NCBI RefSeq assembly: GCF_000003815.2
Contig: NC_049984.1
Span: 25,557,330 to 25,621,329, forward strand
Reading direction: 5' to 3'
Length of the DNA: 64,000 nt
DNA from: Branchiostoma floridae
Taxonomy: Eukaryota; Chordata; Leptocardii; Amphioxiformes; Branchiostomatidae
A model generated the notes under the pieces. The model was not told the DNA's origin and ran no database searches. It was given only the letters and a program-made list of their open reading frames with translations. Of this stretch, positions 41,885 through 52,909 are shown piece by piece. A program made the position numbers and the translations under genes. Numbering within the stretch: the stretch's first letter is position 1; the number at the start of each line of letters is the position of its first letter.

Positions 41885-43308
41885 GTAAGAGGGCAGTCAC
41901 CATTGTAGTATGGACCCCAGGGACAGTCGAGATCGCAATATGGACCCAGGGACAGTCACCATCACAGTATGGACCTCAGGGACAGTCACCAACGCAGTAT
42001 GGATCCCAGAGACCTCGGGCACTTTAAGGCCTGTGACAATTTTGGTCGAACATGAAATTTGAACCACTGCGTGACCTCAGGTAACCCCGCCGGACCGGAA
42101 CGTTTTTAGAACGGTCCAATGTCAGTACCTAATGTTACATTGCGAAAACAGGAACTTACGATGCACGGGCCACACTAACTACTTCTCTTGAGACTTATTA
42201 ATGTTGAATGTTAAAGATATTGATCTAGTATTTATCAAATATCGGCATAACTAGAAGCGGTTAACAAAAGGGCACCCCCGCGAGAGCTGCAAGTGGTACA
42301 GTCCGAACATGCGTTCCGACCTCCCGGGGTGTGGAGTGGCGGGAAAATAGCGAGGCGCTCATACTTCAAGGAAACAGCAAAATAATGCTATAAATCGGTA
42401 TTTCTAGCCCAAAATGATTGTATGGCAGTTGACTGATGTCTTATAAGGCTAACTGCTTGCGAAATTTCGCATTGATACAACAGCAATTTAACAGATACAG
42501 ACATAAAACATTCATATTTTACCATCGGTTAATGTTACGTACAGTCAAACATGTCTTACTTGGGCGCAGTTCTTGTAGTGTTTCGTCGGCCCCTGCCCAC
42601 ATCAGGGCACCAGTTTTATTACGAGTTTTGTGCAGATTTAGGTTCATTAAGCCTTAGACCTTCAGAAATCAAGCGGGTCTTCTTGCAATATCTTTGATTT
42701 CCGTGGCTGTAATGATATTTGTACGAAAAATACCAAAAAATTGTCAAAAAATTCTGTTTTTGCCCCAAAACGGAGCCTTACCGATGTAAAGCGGCAAGAT
42801 CCCCAGTCACATTAGATATCACAGAGATATAATCTATTACTCCAGAAAATATGACTTAGTTAGACAATTATTTCATAGTGGGCACAGACCCATTTTAATA
42901 GCATCCCTATTTTTTACCCAAAAAATGGTTTTTTAAACCCAAAATATTGAGGATCCACAATTTTCTTGTCATCATATTTTGAATATGGGTAAATTACGTT
43001 AACTGGCCAAAAATGGTTGAAAACAGATGGTTACATCAAAAGTTATGGCCATATAACTGCTCGACTGAGAATCTACAAGTGTCACAGGCCTTAAACTGCC
43101 TGTGACAGTCGCCAACGCAGTATGGATCCCAGAGACAGTCGCCATCTCAGTATGCTTTCCCTTCATATGGATCACAGGTTGTCCAGCAACCTACCAACAT
43201 GCATCTGCTGCATATCAATTCTGAACTCCAGGAACAAATCGAGAGGCTGGAACGGGAAAAAGCAGCACTGAAGAAACAGTTAGAGCAAGTGGATAGTCTA
43301 AATCAGGT
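41885..43308 (+). pseudogene. Interrupted gene with QSPSQYG repeats and a leucine-zipper-like helix
   Basis: A 30-bp repeat encoding GQSPSQYGPQ runs from 41885 to about 42015 and resumes at 43100-43170. It is followed by SYGSQVVQQPTN and a charged helix (ELQEQIERLEREKAALKKQL) ending at a GTAGCC donor near 43307. Repeat 1 has CAG changed to TAG, and a base is lost near 41945, so the frame is broken. An element of about 1.07 kb with inverted ends separates the two halves. Low-complexity Q/S/P/Y repeats beside a coiled coil suggest a nuclear or RNA-binding scaffold, or an element-encoded protein. I do not recognise it. Confidence 0.5.
42018..43096. mobile_element. 1.07-kb noncoding element with 21-bp TIRs
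   Basis: Ends are GGCACTTTAAGGCCTGTGAC on the left and its inverse on the right (GTCACAGGCCTTAAACTGCC) with one mismatch. The interior has no long frame. It splits the QSPSQYG repeat array. I cannot define a target duplication because the target itself is repetitive. Confidence 0.7.
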
Positions 43309-43702
43309 AGCCATATGGAAACATGTCGACTTGGTTTTGAATCAGGAACTGGCAACGATTTCAGTTCAAGCAGCATACTCCATGACAACTCAGGCTCCAC
43401 ACTTATGCAATCTGATGTCCACCCTCATCACACCCTCCTTTAAATCAACTGACAGCTATTCATCCATCATGCTCCTTTTTGCCATATTTTGCCATAACTC
43501 ATGCCCGCAGCCAACGTAGTTCAGTGATCCAAAAAGTCATCTCCCTGTATCTTCTCCTCAGCGCAAGTCAGCATCAAGTAAGTTTATTTTTCTCTTCCAT
43601 ATTTAAACTAGGGTACACTGCCTCTGGGCTAAGAATAAGTTTCTCAATACGGCTACTCCTTTGCTACAAGATAGCTAATAACCACATTATTGTCCTAGGT
43701 AT

Positions 43703-44110
43703 TTGAACTATTTCATCGTCGAAATAAACATCCCAACTTCTCGGATGCTGTTTAGAAATCAACATAACTCCCACGTACAACCGTTTTCTTCTACGGTCAT
43801 CTGCTGCCTGGAATCGCGCAATGAGAAAAAGCGCCCTCAAGCAATCCATTGCGGCATCTCCACAGCATATAATACCACTGGCCACGCGGACGTGCGGACA
43901 TCTCAAATGCAGTGTCTCACCCTGAGACCGGTCGTAAAGCATCGCTGCCTTTGGCTGCGTTGCAAAAATTGTGAAAGTGGCTCTGCGTCTGACGAGGAAG
44001 AGGAGAGCACAAAGTATGTGAAGCTTAAAGAACCGGACATGCGCAGTGTCCACGGTGTTCTGGCCAAACTCGAAAGCAAACTGCAAGATCAGAGGGAGAA
44101 AGGGAAATAA
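43703..44110 (+). CDS. Unrecognised acidic ORF
   Basis: 136-codon frame. The last third (GSASDEEEESTKYVKLKEPD then KLESKLQDQREKGK) has a coding-like, charged composition and a CLWLRCKNC cysteine pair precedes it. A TTGTCCTAG acceptor lies just upstream at 43690-43700. It may be the terminal exon of the QSPSQYG gene, 400 bp away on the same strand, but that is a guess. Confidence 0.3.
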   Translation: MNYFIVEINIPTSRMLFRNQHNSHVQPFSSTVICCLESRNEKKRPQAIHCGISTAYNTTGHADVRTSQMQCLTLRPVVKHRCLWLRCKNCESGSASDEEEESTKYVKLKEPDMRSVHGVLAKLESKLQDQREKGK

Positions 44111-44539
44111 GGAAGTGTGTGGAAGACCCAAGCAAACTAGTGGGTTGTTAGGTTAAACACAAGCTTATATATAATAGAATATAGATGTCAAGTTGTATTT
44201 TGGAACAGTGACACATGTTTTTGAAAGAACGAAGAACATAAAGGACATAAAGTACTAAATTGTGTATAATGAAGATAATGAAACCTTTTTCAGGATAACA
44301 AATGTAAACAGTATTTCAACTTTACCACACGTGTCAGGTCTGTGCGCCAATGTGGGAGAAGAGAAAAGCCCTTTGCCCTTTGCTTCAGAAATCATTTACT
44401 TTTGAAAGGGAATCATGCATCATCTTAACATGAGTTTTGTATCGATGACACTGCGCCACAAAAATAGTGGAGTCTCTAGTAGAAATGGGATACTCTGAAG
44501 ATCACTCTAGGACAGCTGTGGTAACTTCGAGGCAGCATT

Positions 44540-45290
44540 TGATTGGTTGGAAGAGAACTTAGAGCCCCCGTCACTCCACTAAATGCGCTGACAATACCAA
44601 GACTGGAGCTTAAAGCAGCGGAAGTAGCTGTCCATGTTAACTCAACGCTCCAAAGGGAATTGAACATCGACATAGATTAGACATGCTTCTGGACTGACAA
44701 GACGACTGTACTGCGGTACATCAACAATGAAAGAACGACGTTCAATACCTTTGTGGCAAACCGGCTAACTCTTCACAGAACCCCGCAGACGATGCCTGGG
44801 GACAAGCAATTGAAGATTTCATTGACAACCACAGATGTGTGAATGGCCCACAATTCCTGTGGGGCCCGAAGAACGAGTGGCCGCAGTTGCCAAAGGGTCT
44901 TCAAGAACCACCACAGAGGGACCCAGAAGTCAAAGTGAAACGCCGTTCAAATAGATGAACCAATGCAGTTCAAGAACATTATGGATGCGCTCATCGCCTA
45001 CTATTTGAGCTGGCACCGCCTGGAGATGATTCTAGGCTACAGCTTGGCTAGTGAAAGTACGCCAAGCCGTCTTGACAAAGGAGAAGCCGCCGAGTCCAAC
45101 TTGCTATGATTTGGAACAAGCAGAGCTGATTATCATAAAGCATGTGCAAAGGAAGTACACAGAAGGGATGAGTAAGCTGGATCCCAAATTGGATGATAAA
45201 GGCATCCTTCAAGTGGGAGGAAGATTGGGAAGATCAACCTTGTCAGAACAAACGCAGGAGGAAACGCTGTTAGAAATGCAGACAGAGTAA
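44540..45290 (+). pseudogene. BEL/Pao retrotransposon pol remnant
   Basis: In order on the plus strand with several frameshifts and one stop: ALTIPRLELKAAEVAVHVNS, CFWTDKTTVLRYINNE, TFNTFVANRLTLH, NPADDAWGQ, GPQFLWGPKNEWPQLP, and later LEQAELIIIKHVQRKY and LDDKGILQVGGRLGRSTL. This is the RNase H to integrase zinc-finger region of BEL/Pao elements. No LTRs are visible. Confidence 0.85.
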
Positions 45291-45659
45291 GTCTTTTAGG
45301 AAGATTTTGGACAACGCAGACAGAGCTAAGAGTTGTCAAACCCCCACGCTATCACAATAGTGCCCAAGAAATCCCAGACATTCTGACACTAGTGAAGAAG
45401 AACTAGTGAAAATTATTAGGGCCTCCACATCAGCCTGGGACTATACCAGAAGTTTTACAAGATGTTGGGGAACGAGGCAGCTGGACTTCAGGAAGAAATT
45501 GCTGACTGTGAGAGCGACCTGGCCTGGGTCCTGTACCATGCATACAAGAGCAGTGCGCAATGCTGCCGCTCTTTAAGAGGAAATAAAGGGACTTGTTGAG
45601 AGAAAGATCGCTGACCGATCATCAGGGTGCATCAGAATCCGAGGGCAAACACCCAAACT

Positions 45660-45875
45660 CAAGGACATGCAAGAGGATGCATCTGAATCTGATCACGAGG
45701 GCAATCTCCACAACTCAATCCGGACAAGGCCTGGAACCACTAGTCAAGAGGATGCATCTGAATCTCACCATGAGGCAAAAACTTCAAACAAGCCGGACAA
45801 GGCCTGGAACCACTGGTCAAGAGGAATCTGAATCTCATCATGTGCGAAACCTCCAAACAAGCCGGACGGCGGTTA
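45660..45875. repeat. Minisatellite, about 75-bp unit
   Basis: Three units starting GCATCTGAATCT and containing CCGGACAAGGCCTGGAACCA; the last unit is shortened. In one frame it encodes EDASESHHE repeats, so it could derive from a coding repeat. Confidence 0.75.
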
Positions 45876-45929
45876 TGAATCGAGAGACACGTGGTCTCAT
45901 CCTGAGGAGCCACAAATCTGGGAGGTAAG

Positions 45930-46740
45930 GCATAATCCGTTCAAATACCGTTTTTTTTTAAATGATTCACTACTAATTTTTGTTTTTTCTAGGTTAATTG
46001 ATTTTTCTTAATCTGTCGAGCAAAAGTCAGTCTTTCTACTACAGATGTATACTGACTTTATTCATGCAAAACACTGAGTGAGAAACATACGTTTTGAACG
46101 TATTTACTTCTTAATTTAATTTTTGTTGTAAGCTTTTCACTCAGTAAGAAGTCAGTTTCCTCCTTCTGTAAGGTTCAAGCAAAAAGCTCCTTGGTTCAAG
46201 AAGTAGAATTTGCTTCCAGATAAAGAATTGAATCAAGGGTGCTTAATCACAAAATAAATATTATTATTATCCTAATATTCGGTAAGACTTGGCAACTAAA
46301 AAAATTCTGCGCGCAGCAAGAAGAGAACTGCCGTTCTGGTAGTAAAGCAGGGCGGCAGCAAGGTGCAGGCGTATGTCGTACGTAGTGTACGGAAAGGTCG
46401 CCGTGGCTCGCCTTGGCCACATCGGCGAGATAATGGGGTATGTAAACTTCTTTTTTCATGTTTACATTTCTGTGGTTTCTTCCTTGAAATTTTGTACTTT
46501 CCTTTGCTTCCAACATGTTGTCTAGCGGTATCCTTTTGCTAGCGGCCGCACAGATTGACGACAGTGGCGGCTCTGATCAAAGGGACGTCTTATTTAGTCC
46601 TTTTCATATGCATGACAGTACGTTTTCACGTGTAGGTTCGATGTCCCTGGTACAGATTTTCTAATCAATTTATTGACTTGTTTTTTTTTGCCATCTTTCC
46701 CCTAGATACAGCCGCCTCAGCAGCCGGGTCAACAGGCTGT
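45930..46740. other. Sequence without recognisable gene
   Basis: AT-rich with an acceptor-like TTTTTTCTAG at about 45985 but no exon I can support. Confidence 0.4.
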
Positions 46741-46748
46741 CAAAAAAT

Positions 46749-46890
46749 ATCATAATAATAATAATAATAATAAAGTTTATTGCAAATTCATGCCCATTGG
46801 GCTAATTGCAAGAAAAGAATGACTAATTACATGAGATGAATAAATGTGGTCTGAATACATGTAGATAAACTAAATTCTAACATACAAATA
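46749..46890 (-). mobile_element. LINE 3' tail with ATT microsatellite
   Basis: Plus strand shows (AAT)n at 46752-46772, then TTTATTGCAAATTCATGCCC and GGGCTAATTGCAAG, the same 3' signature as at 5085. The element is cut short within its 3' untranslated region. Confidence 0.65.
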
Positions 46891-47229
46891 TTAAGTGGAT
46901 GAATATACATACGATACATAATGGGGTACTAAGTCTACGTAATAATGGTCACAGGCCAAAGAAAGAGTTAGAAACTACTGTCAGCGTAAGTATGCCACGT
47001 TGCAGGGCCTATGGGACGGGCATGACGCTCGGGAGCGTTCAACATCCTCCCTGCTGCGAGCATGTTCTCGTCTCTATTCACCTAACCCTGAGTAGCCTTC
47101 TTTGCGGGGGGGATCATGTTGAAACCTTTCAATGGCTACCGTATCAACACAGTAGAGTCTTTTAATTCTATGGTGTGTTCTTTTAAGTACTTTTCGAGAT
47201 CCTTGAGAGTGGGTTTAGGTAGGTGACTC

Positions 47230-47570
47230 TCCTTGGTGAGGAAAGAGCTCGCTTTGGCCTACGACAGAACGAGGGAGCACTTAGCGGCGGCTCACCGAAG
47301 ACAGAAGGAAATCTATGACCGCAAGTGTTCAGGCAAAGGGTCTAAGGAAGGAAACCGAGTGTGGCTTACTGCGCCAGCAACCCCCCTGTGTCTAAGCAAG
47401 AAATTCTACTCCAAGTAGCAGGGGCCATATCGAGTTGTCAACAAACTCTCGCTGGTGACGTATAGAGTTCAGAAACAGAGAGGCAGGAAACGTATAATAG
47501 TGCATTTCAACCGGCTATAACCCTGCAAGGCACAGCCTGATCAGGTTGTGAGTTGTCCTGAATCTTACGA
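47230..47570 (+). pseudogene. Ty3/Gypsy integrase C-terminal remnant
   Basis: The plus frame reads VRKELALAYDRTREHLAAAH, RRQKEIYDRKCSG, GNRVWLTAPA, then after stops QGPYRVVNKLSLVTYRVQ and RKRIIVHFNRL. This is the end of a Gypsy integrase including the GPY/F motif. Two in-frame stops make it inactive. Confidence 0.8.
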
Positions 47571-47869
47571 ATGTAACAAGTCTCAGGCTCATTGTGGTTC
47601 TGTCATAGACGCTGTGCAAATAGATTCTACATAGTCTTGTTGCGTTTTGTTACTACTTATTTAAATACAGGGATACAATCTCCTTCCGACGGCATTAACC
47701 CAAGGACGTTCTATGCACTGCTCCCGCTATTGTCAGCACAGACCGGGAGATGAAGACTTTGTTTGGAGTGATTTTGAGGACTTTATGATTTTGAAGACGA
47801 ATTTGAAGGACTGGAGGCGGCCGGATACAACGCGGGAGACACGTCTACGGAAGAGAGCGCTACAACTAG

Positions 47870-48330
47870 CGTTTACTTCGTGAAAACCAAGGACGTTCTA
47901 TCAGATAGAACGAAAAGTGAAGAAACATTCAAACTGTGGGTTTTAATGAAATCGTGTAAAACAAGAAGTCGAAAGGATGACGGCCTTGTCATAGATACTG
48001 TGCCTACTATACACGGTAGTTCTTGTTTTTTAATCGCTTTTTATTACAATCTATTTACATACAGGCACAAAATGTCATTCTGATGGCATGGCATACCAAG
48101 CTTACTTGGTGAAAAGTGAGAAACATTCAGATAGTGATTTTTTATGAAACCATGTAAAGCAACAAGTAATGGCGGCTTTGTCATAGAAGTAGATGATGTG
48201 ACTATAGTTCTTCCCTTTTTATTGCTTTTATTACCATGTATTTAGTTTATTTAGATACAGGCACAAAATGTCCTTCTGATGACATGGCATACCAAGTTCA
48301 CTTGGTAAAAGTGAGAAACATTCAGGAACC
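47870..48330. repeat. Tandem copies of a roughly 200-bp unit
   Basis: Units near 47880, 48090 and 48290 share ATACAGGCACAAAATGTC followed by TGATGGCATGGCATACCAAG and GTGAGAAACATTCA. They lie just downstream of the Gypsy remnant and are not coding in a consistent frame. Confidence 0.65.
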
Positions 48331-48339
48331 AGAGCAGGA

Positions 48340-49180
48340 GGCTTCAAATGCCACTGTATGGGACATAACAACTAAAACAAGATTCAGTTCCAGCTAAAGG
48401 AAGCCCAACATGGGACAACAGAGGTCCGTGTGCAGATAGGGAAGTAACGGGGCACCAGAGCTGCTAAGCTACCCAGATGGAGTTCTGCGTGTTCCATCAT
48501 GAAATCCAGCCGCATGAACTCTGCGTGTATTCCACCATGAACTCAATGAACTATATCTCATTGTTTTGTTTGTTTGCTTTTACTAGTATATTCTTGTGTT
48601 AGCCATTGTACTTATGCATGATATGGCTTCCCATTTATTACCCTGTTTTACTATTTGCTTGTTTCTGATATTTGCGCATCGTTTGTTTTTCCCGTTTGTT
48701 CCGCTACGTAGCAACCTTTTAGGCCACTGTTATGTACCACTCAAACGTTTACTGCTTCGCTTTGTTTTGATTAGGCAACCATCTTCTTGATTCCTTGTTA
48801 TTCAACCGTATCTGCCACACGCCCGGCTCCATTAACTAGGAGGCGTGGTCGCTTTCTTCCTTTTCAGAACAGCCCATGGGTACATGTCGAGCGGGATGTT
48901 GCCCAATCAATACAAGCGGCTGTGTGCCAATACCGGGATTGGGTAGATAAGTGACTCCAATCTAATAAAGTGTAAGTAATATTTTTTCACGAACTGTCTT
49001 ATTATTAATTATGCACTTGATTGAAAATCTGTTATGAAGAATACACCTACGAAAGCCATAATTTTACCTTTTCTCCGTGCGAAGTTCTGATGAATCTTCT
49101 GTCAAAATCTTAAATTTTCAATTGGACATCTAACGGAGCAATAAATCGTGGCAATTATTAATAAAATGACATATTTGTAT
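48340..49180. other. Sequence without recognisable gene, LTR-like composition
   Basis: Contains an AATAAA-type signal (CTAATAAAGTG at about 48962-48972). It could be LTR-derived, but no paired repeat is in the window. Confidence 0.35.
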
Positions 49181-49199
49181 CAGAATGTAGGACAAGAAT

Positions 49200-49645
49200 A
49201 ACACACGGGAGTGGCATAGCGAGGCCAACAAATACGCTTACAACTTTAACGCCGGCATCCGGGAGCAGCTGCTCCAGGCCCGACATGCCACGGCGCTTGC
49301 CACAAAGGACAACATCTTGAACCAGGCGGCAGGTGAGCTGGAATCCCGCAATAGGGACATTATGTAAGCGGACAAGGCCTCCTGGTCTGCCGTCCGCCAC
49401 TTTCATTCTAATAACGCCATTTCCTTCTCCGCTGGAATAAGGCGGTAGTGGATGATCGCAGCAGGTACAACAGGCCGACCTATTCCTCTTCTAACAACCG
49501 CTCTTCCTCCTCCTCTACTGCAACCAATAGCGGTCAGAATCATTCATTTCGCCCCCAACAGGGTTCAAACCTCGGTTGCTACACCTGTGGCGCCGAAGGA
49601 CACTTCGCCAAAGATGGCGCGGAGTACAAGCAGCGCAGGTAGTTC
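49200..49645 (+). pseudogene. gag-like remnant with degenerate CCHC zinc knuckle
   Basis: The frame WHSEANKYAYNFNAGIREQL then ADKASWSAVRHF, a stop, a serine-rich stretch and finally CYTCGAEGHFAKDG. The knuckle has lost its last cysteine (Gly in its place). The sequence pattern recalls gag proteins of DIRS/Ngaro-type elements, but that is tentative. Confidence 0.5.
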
Positions 49646-49744
49646 TCTTGTCACGTATCATTTTGCCATGTCTAAACTCACATACTTTTTCCTTCCGACT
49701 CCGCATATGTTCCTCAAGTAACATATCAACGAAACAAACGTCCC

Positions 49745-50090
49745 AATCATGTTTCTGGGGGACCCAGCCTATCCGCTCCTTCCCTTGCTGATGAAGGGCT
49801 ATCCGGACAGCAGCCAGCTGACTCGATAGCAGAAGGACTAGAGCTTCCGTCTGAGTTCTGTGCGTATGGTTGTAAACTTAAGCGCGTATGGTTGTAAACT
49901 TAAGCTTGTGCAGTGTGCAATTGGCAAAGTCAAAGAAAAGATTTTTGATGTTTTTTGTTGTCTGTGGAAACGCATAGACATCAACATCGCATCAGTTCCA
50001 GACATTGTCGGCGCTGTGTGTGTGCTGAAAAATTTTCGAGGCATTTGTCCTTGGGTAAAAAGTGACCGTCCTGCCACCAAGCTAACAAAG
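49745..50090 (+). pseudogene. PIF/Harbinger transposase remnant
   Basis: Plus strand: FLGDPAYPLLPLLMKGYPDS, which contains the second catalytic Asp region of Harbinger transposases, then after two stops AIGKVKEKIFDVFC, IDINIASVPDIVGAVCVLKN. A 20-bp stretch (GCGTATGGTTGTAAACTTAA) is directly duplicated at 49861 and 49882 and disrupts the catalytic Glu region. Confidence 0.75.
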
Positions 50091-50249
50091 CACTACGATA
50101 CGCAGCGAAGGAAAAGCCCAAAGGTCCACCATGAAACCTCTCAAAATAGCAACAGGGATCATCATTTTGTACATGCTTATGCATGTACAAAACCTACCCA
50201 ATGACCAGCCCATAGCTGATACACTGTTTCCAACCAGACGTTTTTGCAA

Positions 50250-50620
50250 AGTGAAGAAAACCCCTCCTCTATGAGAGAATATATGGTAACAATTGCCTCA
50301 AGAATACTTGTAAATCACATGCACAAATACTTCAAAGACTGTGTTGTAGAACATATCTCGCATATGAATTCTAAACTAGCAAAACTAAATTCCTACGTTG
50401 TGCATTTTGGGATCCTTGAAAATAATGAATCCAACCTGGAGGACATGATTGCCATTTTAGAGGAGCATTAAAAGTATGTGCCAGAGGGGCAGGAATTCCA
50501 TTGGAAGATGATGGCCTGTCAAACATGCGACATGCAGGATGCAAGAGCAGACGGGGTATCTGAAGCAGATTGGCTGAATGTTATTGAAGGTTGGTCTGAT
50601 TTCATTACTAGTTTATAGAG
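50250..50620 (+). pseudogene. DUF6589-like mobile-element protein fragment
   Basis: Plus frame SMREYMVTIASRILVNHMHK, VVEHISHMNSKLAKLNSYVV, ESNLEDMIAILEEH, a stop, then KYVPEGQEF and WLNVIEGWSDFI. This matches the region just before the GGDQLT core in DUF6589 proteins, which are widespread in invertebrate mobile elements. The core itself is missing. Confidence 0.55.
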
Positions 50621-50624
50621 CAGT

Positions 50625-51310
50625 ACACTCCAGATGTGGACATAGATTGATACTAAGATAGAATATAAAACAAAATGGAGACTCACAAAAAAACGGAGGC
50701 ATACAAGGAGATCACCGAACGTCTGAAGCAGAACCTACAAGTCAATAAAAAGATGCGTTCTATTGGCCTCTATACCACTATAAATGGCCTCTATATTACT
50801 ATAAATGGACAGTTTTCCACAAAACATTCGCTGTGGTGGTGGTGCTACTATGAGCTTTGATATCTCTTGTTTATGTACTGGATGCATTAGATGTACTGGA
50901 TGCACTTGATGGTATTGCTGGCATGACACTGTTAGATTCTGCATGGTGAGCACTCTTGGAGGATACAGAAGAGTTGACATTGTCTTTCGGTACAGAGTTT
51001 GTGGTGTGGCTTCTTTGTTTCTCCCCGTTTTGTTGCGTTTCCTTCTGTGCGATCTATCTTTTGATGAAATGGGTTGTATTCCTTCATAGACATCTAAATC
51101 TTGACATTTCTTTTAAAGATTTGGTACATAAATCTACAATGTACCTCTACTTAAAGTATGAATTACATTTTCTTCTCAGTACCATTATAAGCCGTAGCTC
51201 CTTACAGTTAAGTTCGTCATCCACATCCACCGCCCAGTTAGTAACCAAAAGTTGAAACAAAAGCCAAGAACAAGTGCCAAAGTCAAAGAAAATCACGGAC
51301 AATGAAAAGG
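50625..51310. other. Sequence without recognisable gene
   Basis: A small tandem duplication (GGCCTCTATACCACTATAAA twice, near 50767) is the only structure seen. Confidence 0.4.
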
Positions 51311-51323
51311 TAGAAACCAGGAA

Positions 51324-51660
51324 GTGGATGCAGTCCTAGATGATGCGGTCCCAGATCCAGTTATTCCTGAGGAGGATAGGGGGAGTACACCAGTTAGAAA
51401 CCAGGAAGCGGATGCAGTCCCAGATCCAGTTATTCCTGAGGAGGATGTGGGGAGTACACCTGTTAGAAGCCAGGAATCGGATGCAGAGACCGTCAGACCA
51501 AGACGAATGAGGAGACCCCCTCAAACTCTGACATACGATGTTGGTGGGCAACCGGGCTACATGAGAGTGCCGACAGTGAACACGGTCGGTGCTGGGAACC
51601 TTGAGTGGAATGGGGCGAATCGAGGACAGTTATACCAATCGTGCCCAAACTGTTTACACT
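51324..51660 (+). pseudogene. Gypsy-type pol C-terminal tail with in-frame duplication
   Basis: The frame contains two copies of a 22-24-residue acidic unit (DAVPDPVIPEED then GSTPVR), followed by VRPRRMRRPPQTLTYDVGGQ, the tail typical of Gypsy pol polyproteins before the 3' LTR. The LTR candidate lies 650 bp downstream on the same strand. Confidence 0.6.
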
Positions 51661-51691
51661 TGATTCCAGTGATCAGCATGTACATGCCCGG

Positions 51692-51738
51692 TTGAACATT
51701 AGTGTTATGGTTAGCACTCTGGACTTTGAACCCAGCGA
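51692..51738 (+). tRNA. Partial tRNA-Gln(TTG) sequence
   Basis: ATGGTTAGCACTCTGGACTT followed by TGAACCCAGCGATCCGA reproduces the D arm, anticodon arm (loop CTTTGAA, anticodon TTG) and variable region of an animal tRNA-Gln. The acceptor stem and T arm are absent, so it is a fragment, not a gene. Confidence 0.7.
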
Positions 51739-52292
51739 TCCGAACACAAGAACAATGAACACTGTAGTTGGACTGTCAAACAGTTGTCAAACGTCTTCTG
51801 CACGTGTGTCCATAGTGACTGCTATAGTAGAAGTTCTGTGAAATGTGAACTGTCATAAAATGTGGAAATACACGAGTATACTATGTACTCTGAGAATCGA
51901 TGAGATGGACCAATAGCTCTGACTTTATTATACTGATAAGTTTATTCTACGTCTAGAACGTCTATTATCTGTGGAGCTCAAGAAGAACTGATGGACATTT
52001 GGTCAAACTTTTGTGGTAATTGGTCATCCAAGGAGATGTTAAATTGGATAGTTAAGTCCAATAGTTTTATTATATGTGTTCACTTTCGGAAAGGTCTTTG
52101 TACACTGTTGTAACATGCAACAACTTGCCAGAAATAGAGGTTAGAGTTGTAAAAAGAAGTTAGTTTAAATAAAAGGAACAGTTTGTGTTATTGCATGCTC
52201 AATTATTATTCAAAGTTATACGTTCAGTTATTATTAAGTAGATATAGCATTGTAACAGTAATGTCGGGACGCCATTTGATTTTGAGGGGGCG

Positions 52293-52504
52293 TGTGTAAC
52301 GATATAGAAACAGTCTTATGTGTAACAATGTAGAAACACCCCTTGTGGAGAATGGTTTGGTCCGGCGCGCATGCGCACGGGACACTGACGTCATGATGTG
52401 AACAATACAACATCGCGCCCGAATCTGTGCTGGCTTTTGGTCGTGCTTGCGTCGTCCGTCTGCTGTATGAATGTGACTGAGAACTGTTGAAAGTGGGGTA
52501 ACAA
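52293..52504 (+). mobile_element. Candidate Gypsy 3' LTR
   Basis: Starts TGTAACGATATAG directly after a purine-rich tract (GATTTTGAGGGGGCG), as 3' LTRs do after a polypurine tract, and ends GGGGTAACA. No second LTR is in the window to prove it. Confidence 0.5.
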
Positions 52505-52909
52505 TAGCAGCAAATTATTAATCGTGAACAATTACATTCTTTTAATCATTAGGCACATATTATACCAAAGCATGAAATAAAAGGCCAGTGATCTAAAATC
52601 TAGCTCTAATTCGATGGATGCTTCCTCCTGGGGTGGAACTATTTTCTGGCGGCACTTGTGTACATCCTGTCTGGGGAGGGTATTCGGTGTCTAGGGGTGG
52701 CGAGGCTCACGTAGGGTTTGTCCAACGAGTGGATGTGGATAATGCAGAAAATGCAACTGGTATTGAGTCGTGACTTTTACAAACGTTTAAGAAGACTGAT
52801 AAAAGGTTAGGATCATATGTCTTAAGAGGTTTTGGCCCTTCTCACACATACCATTATGAACCTCTGAGGGATATATTTCACATGACTTACCATCTTATCA
52901 TGTTTTTGT

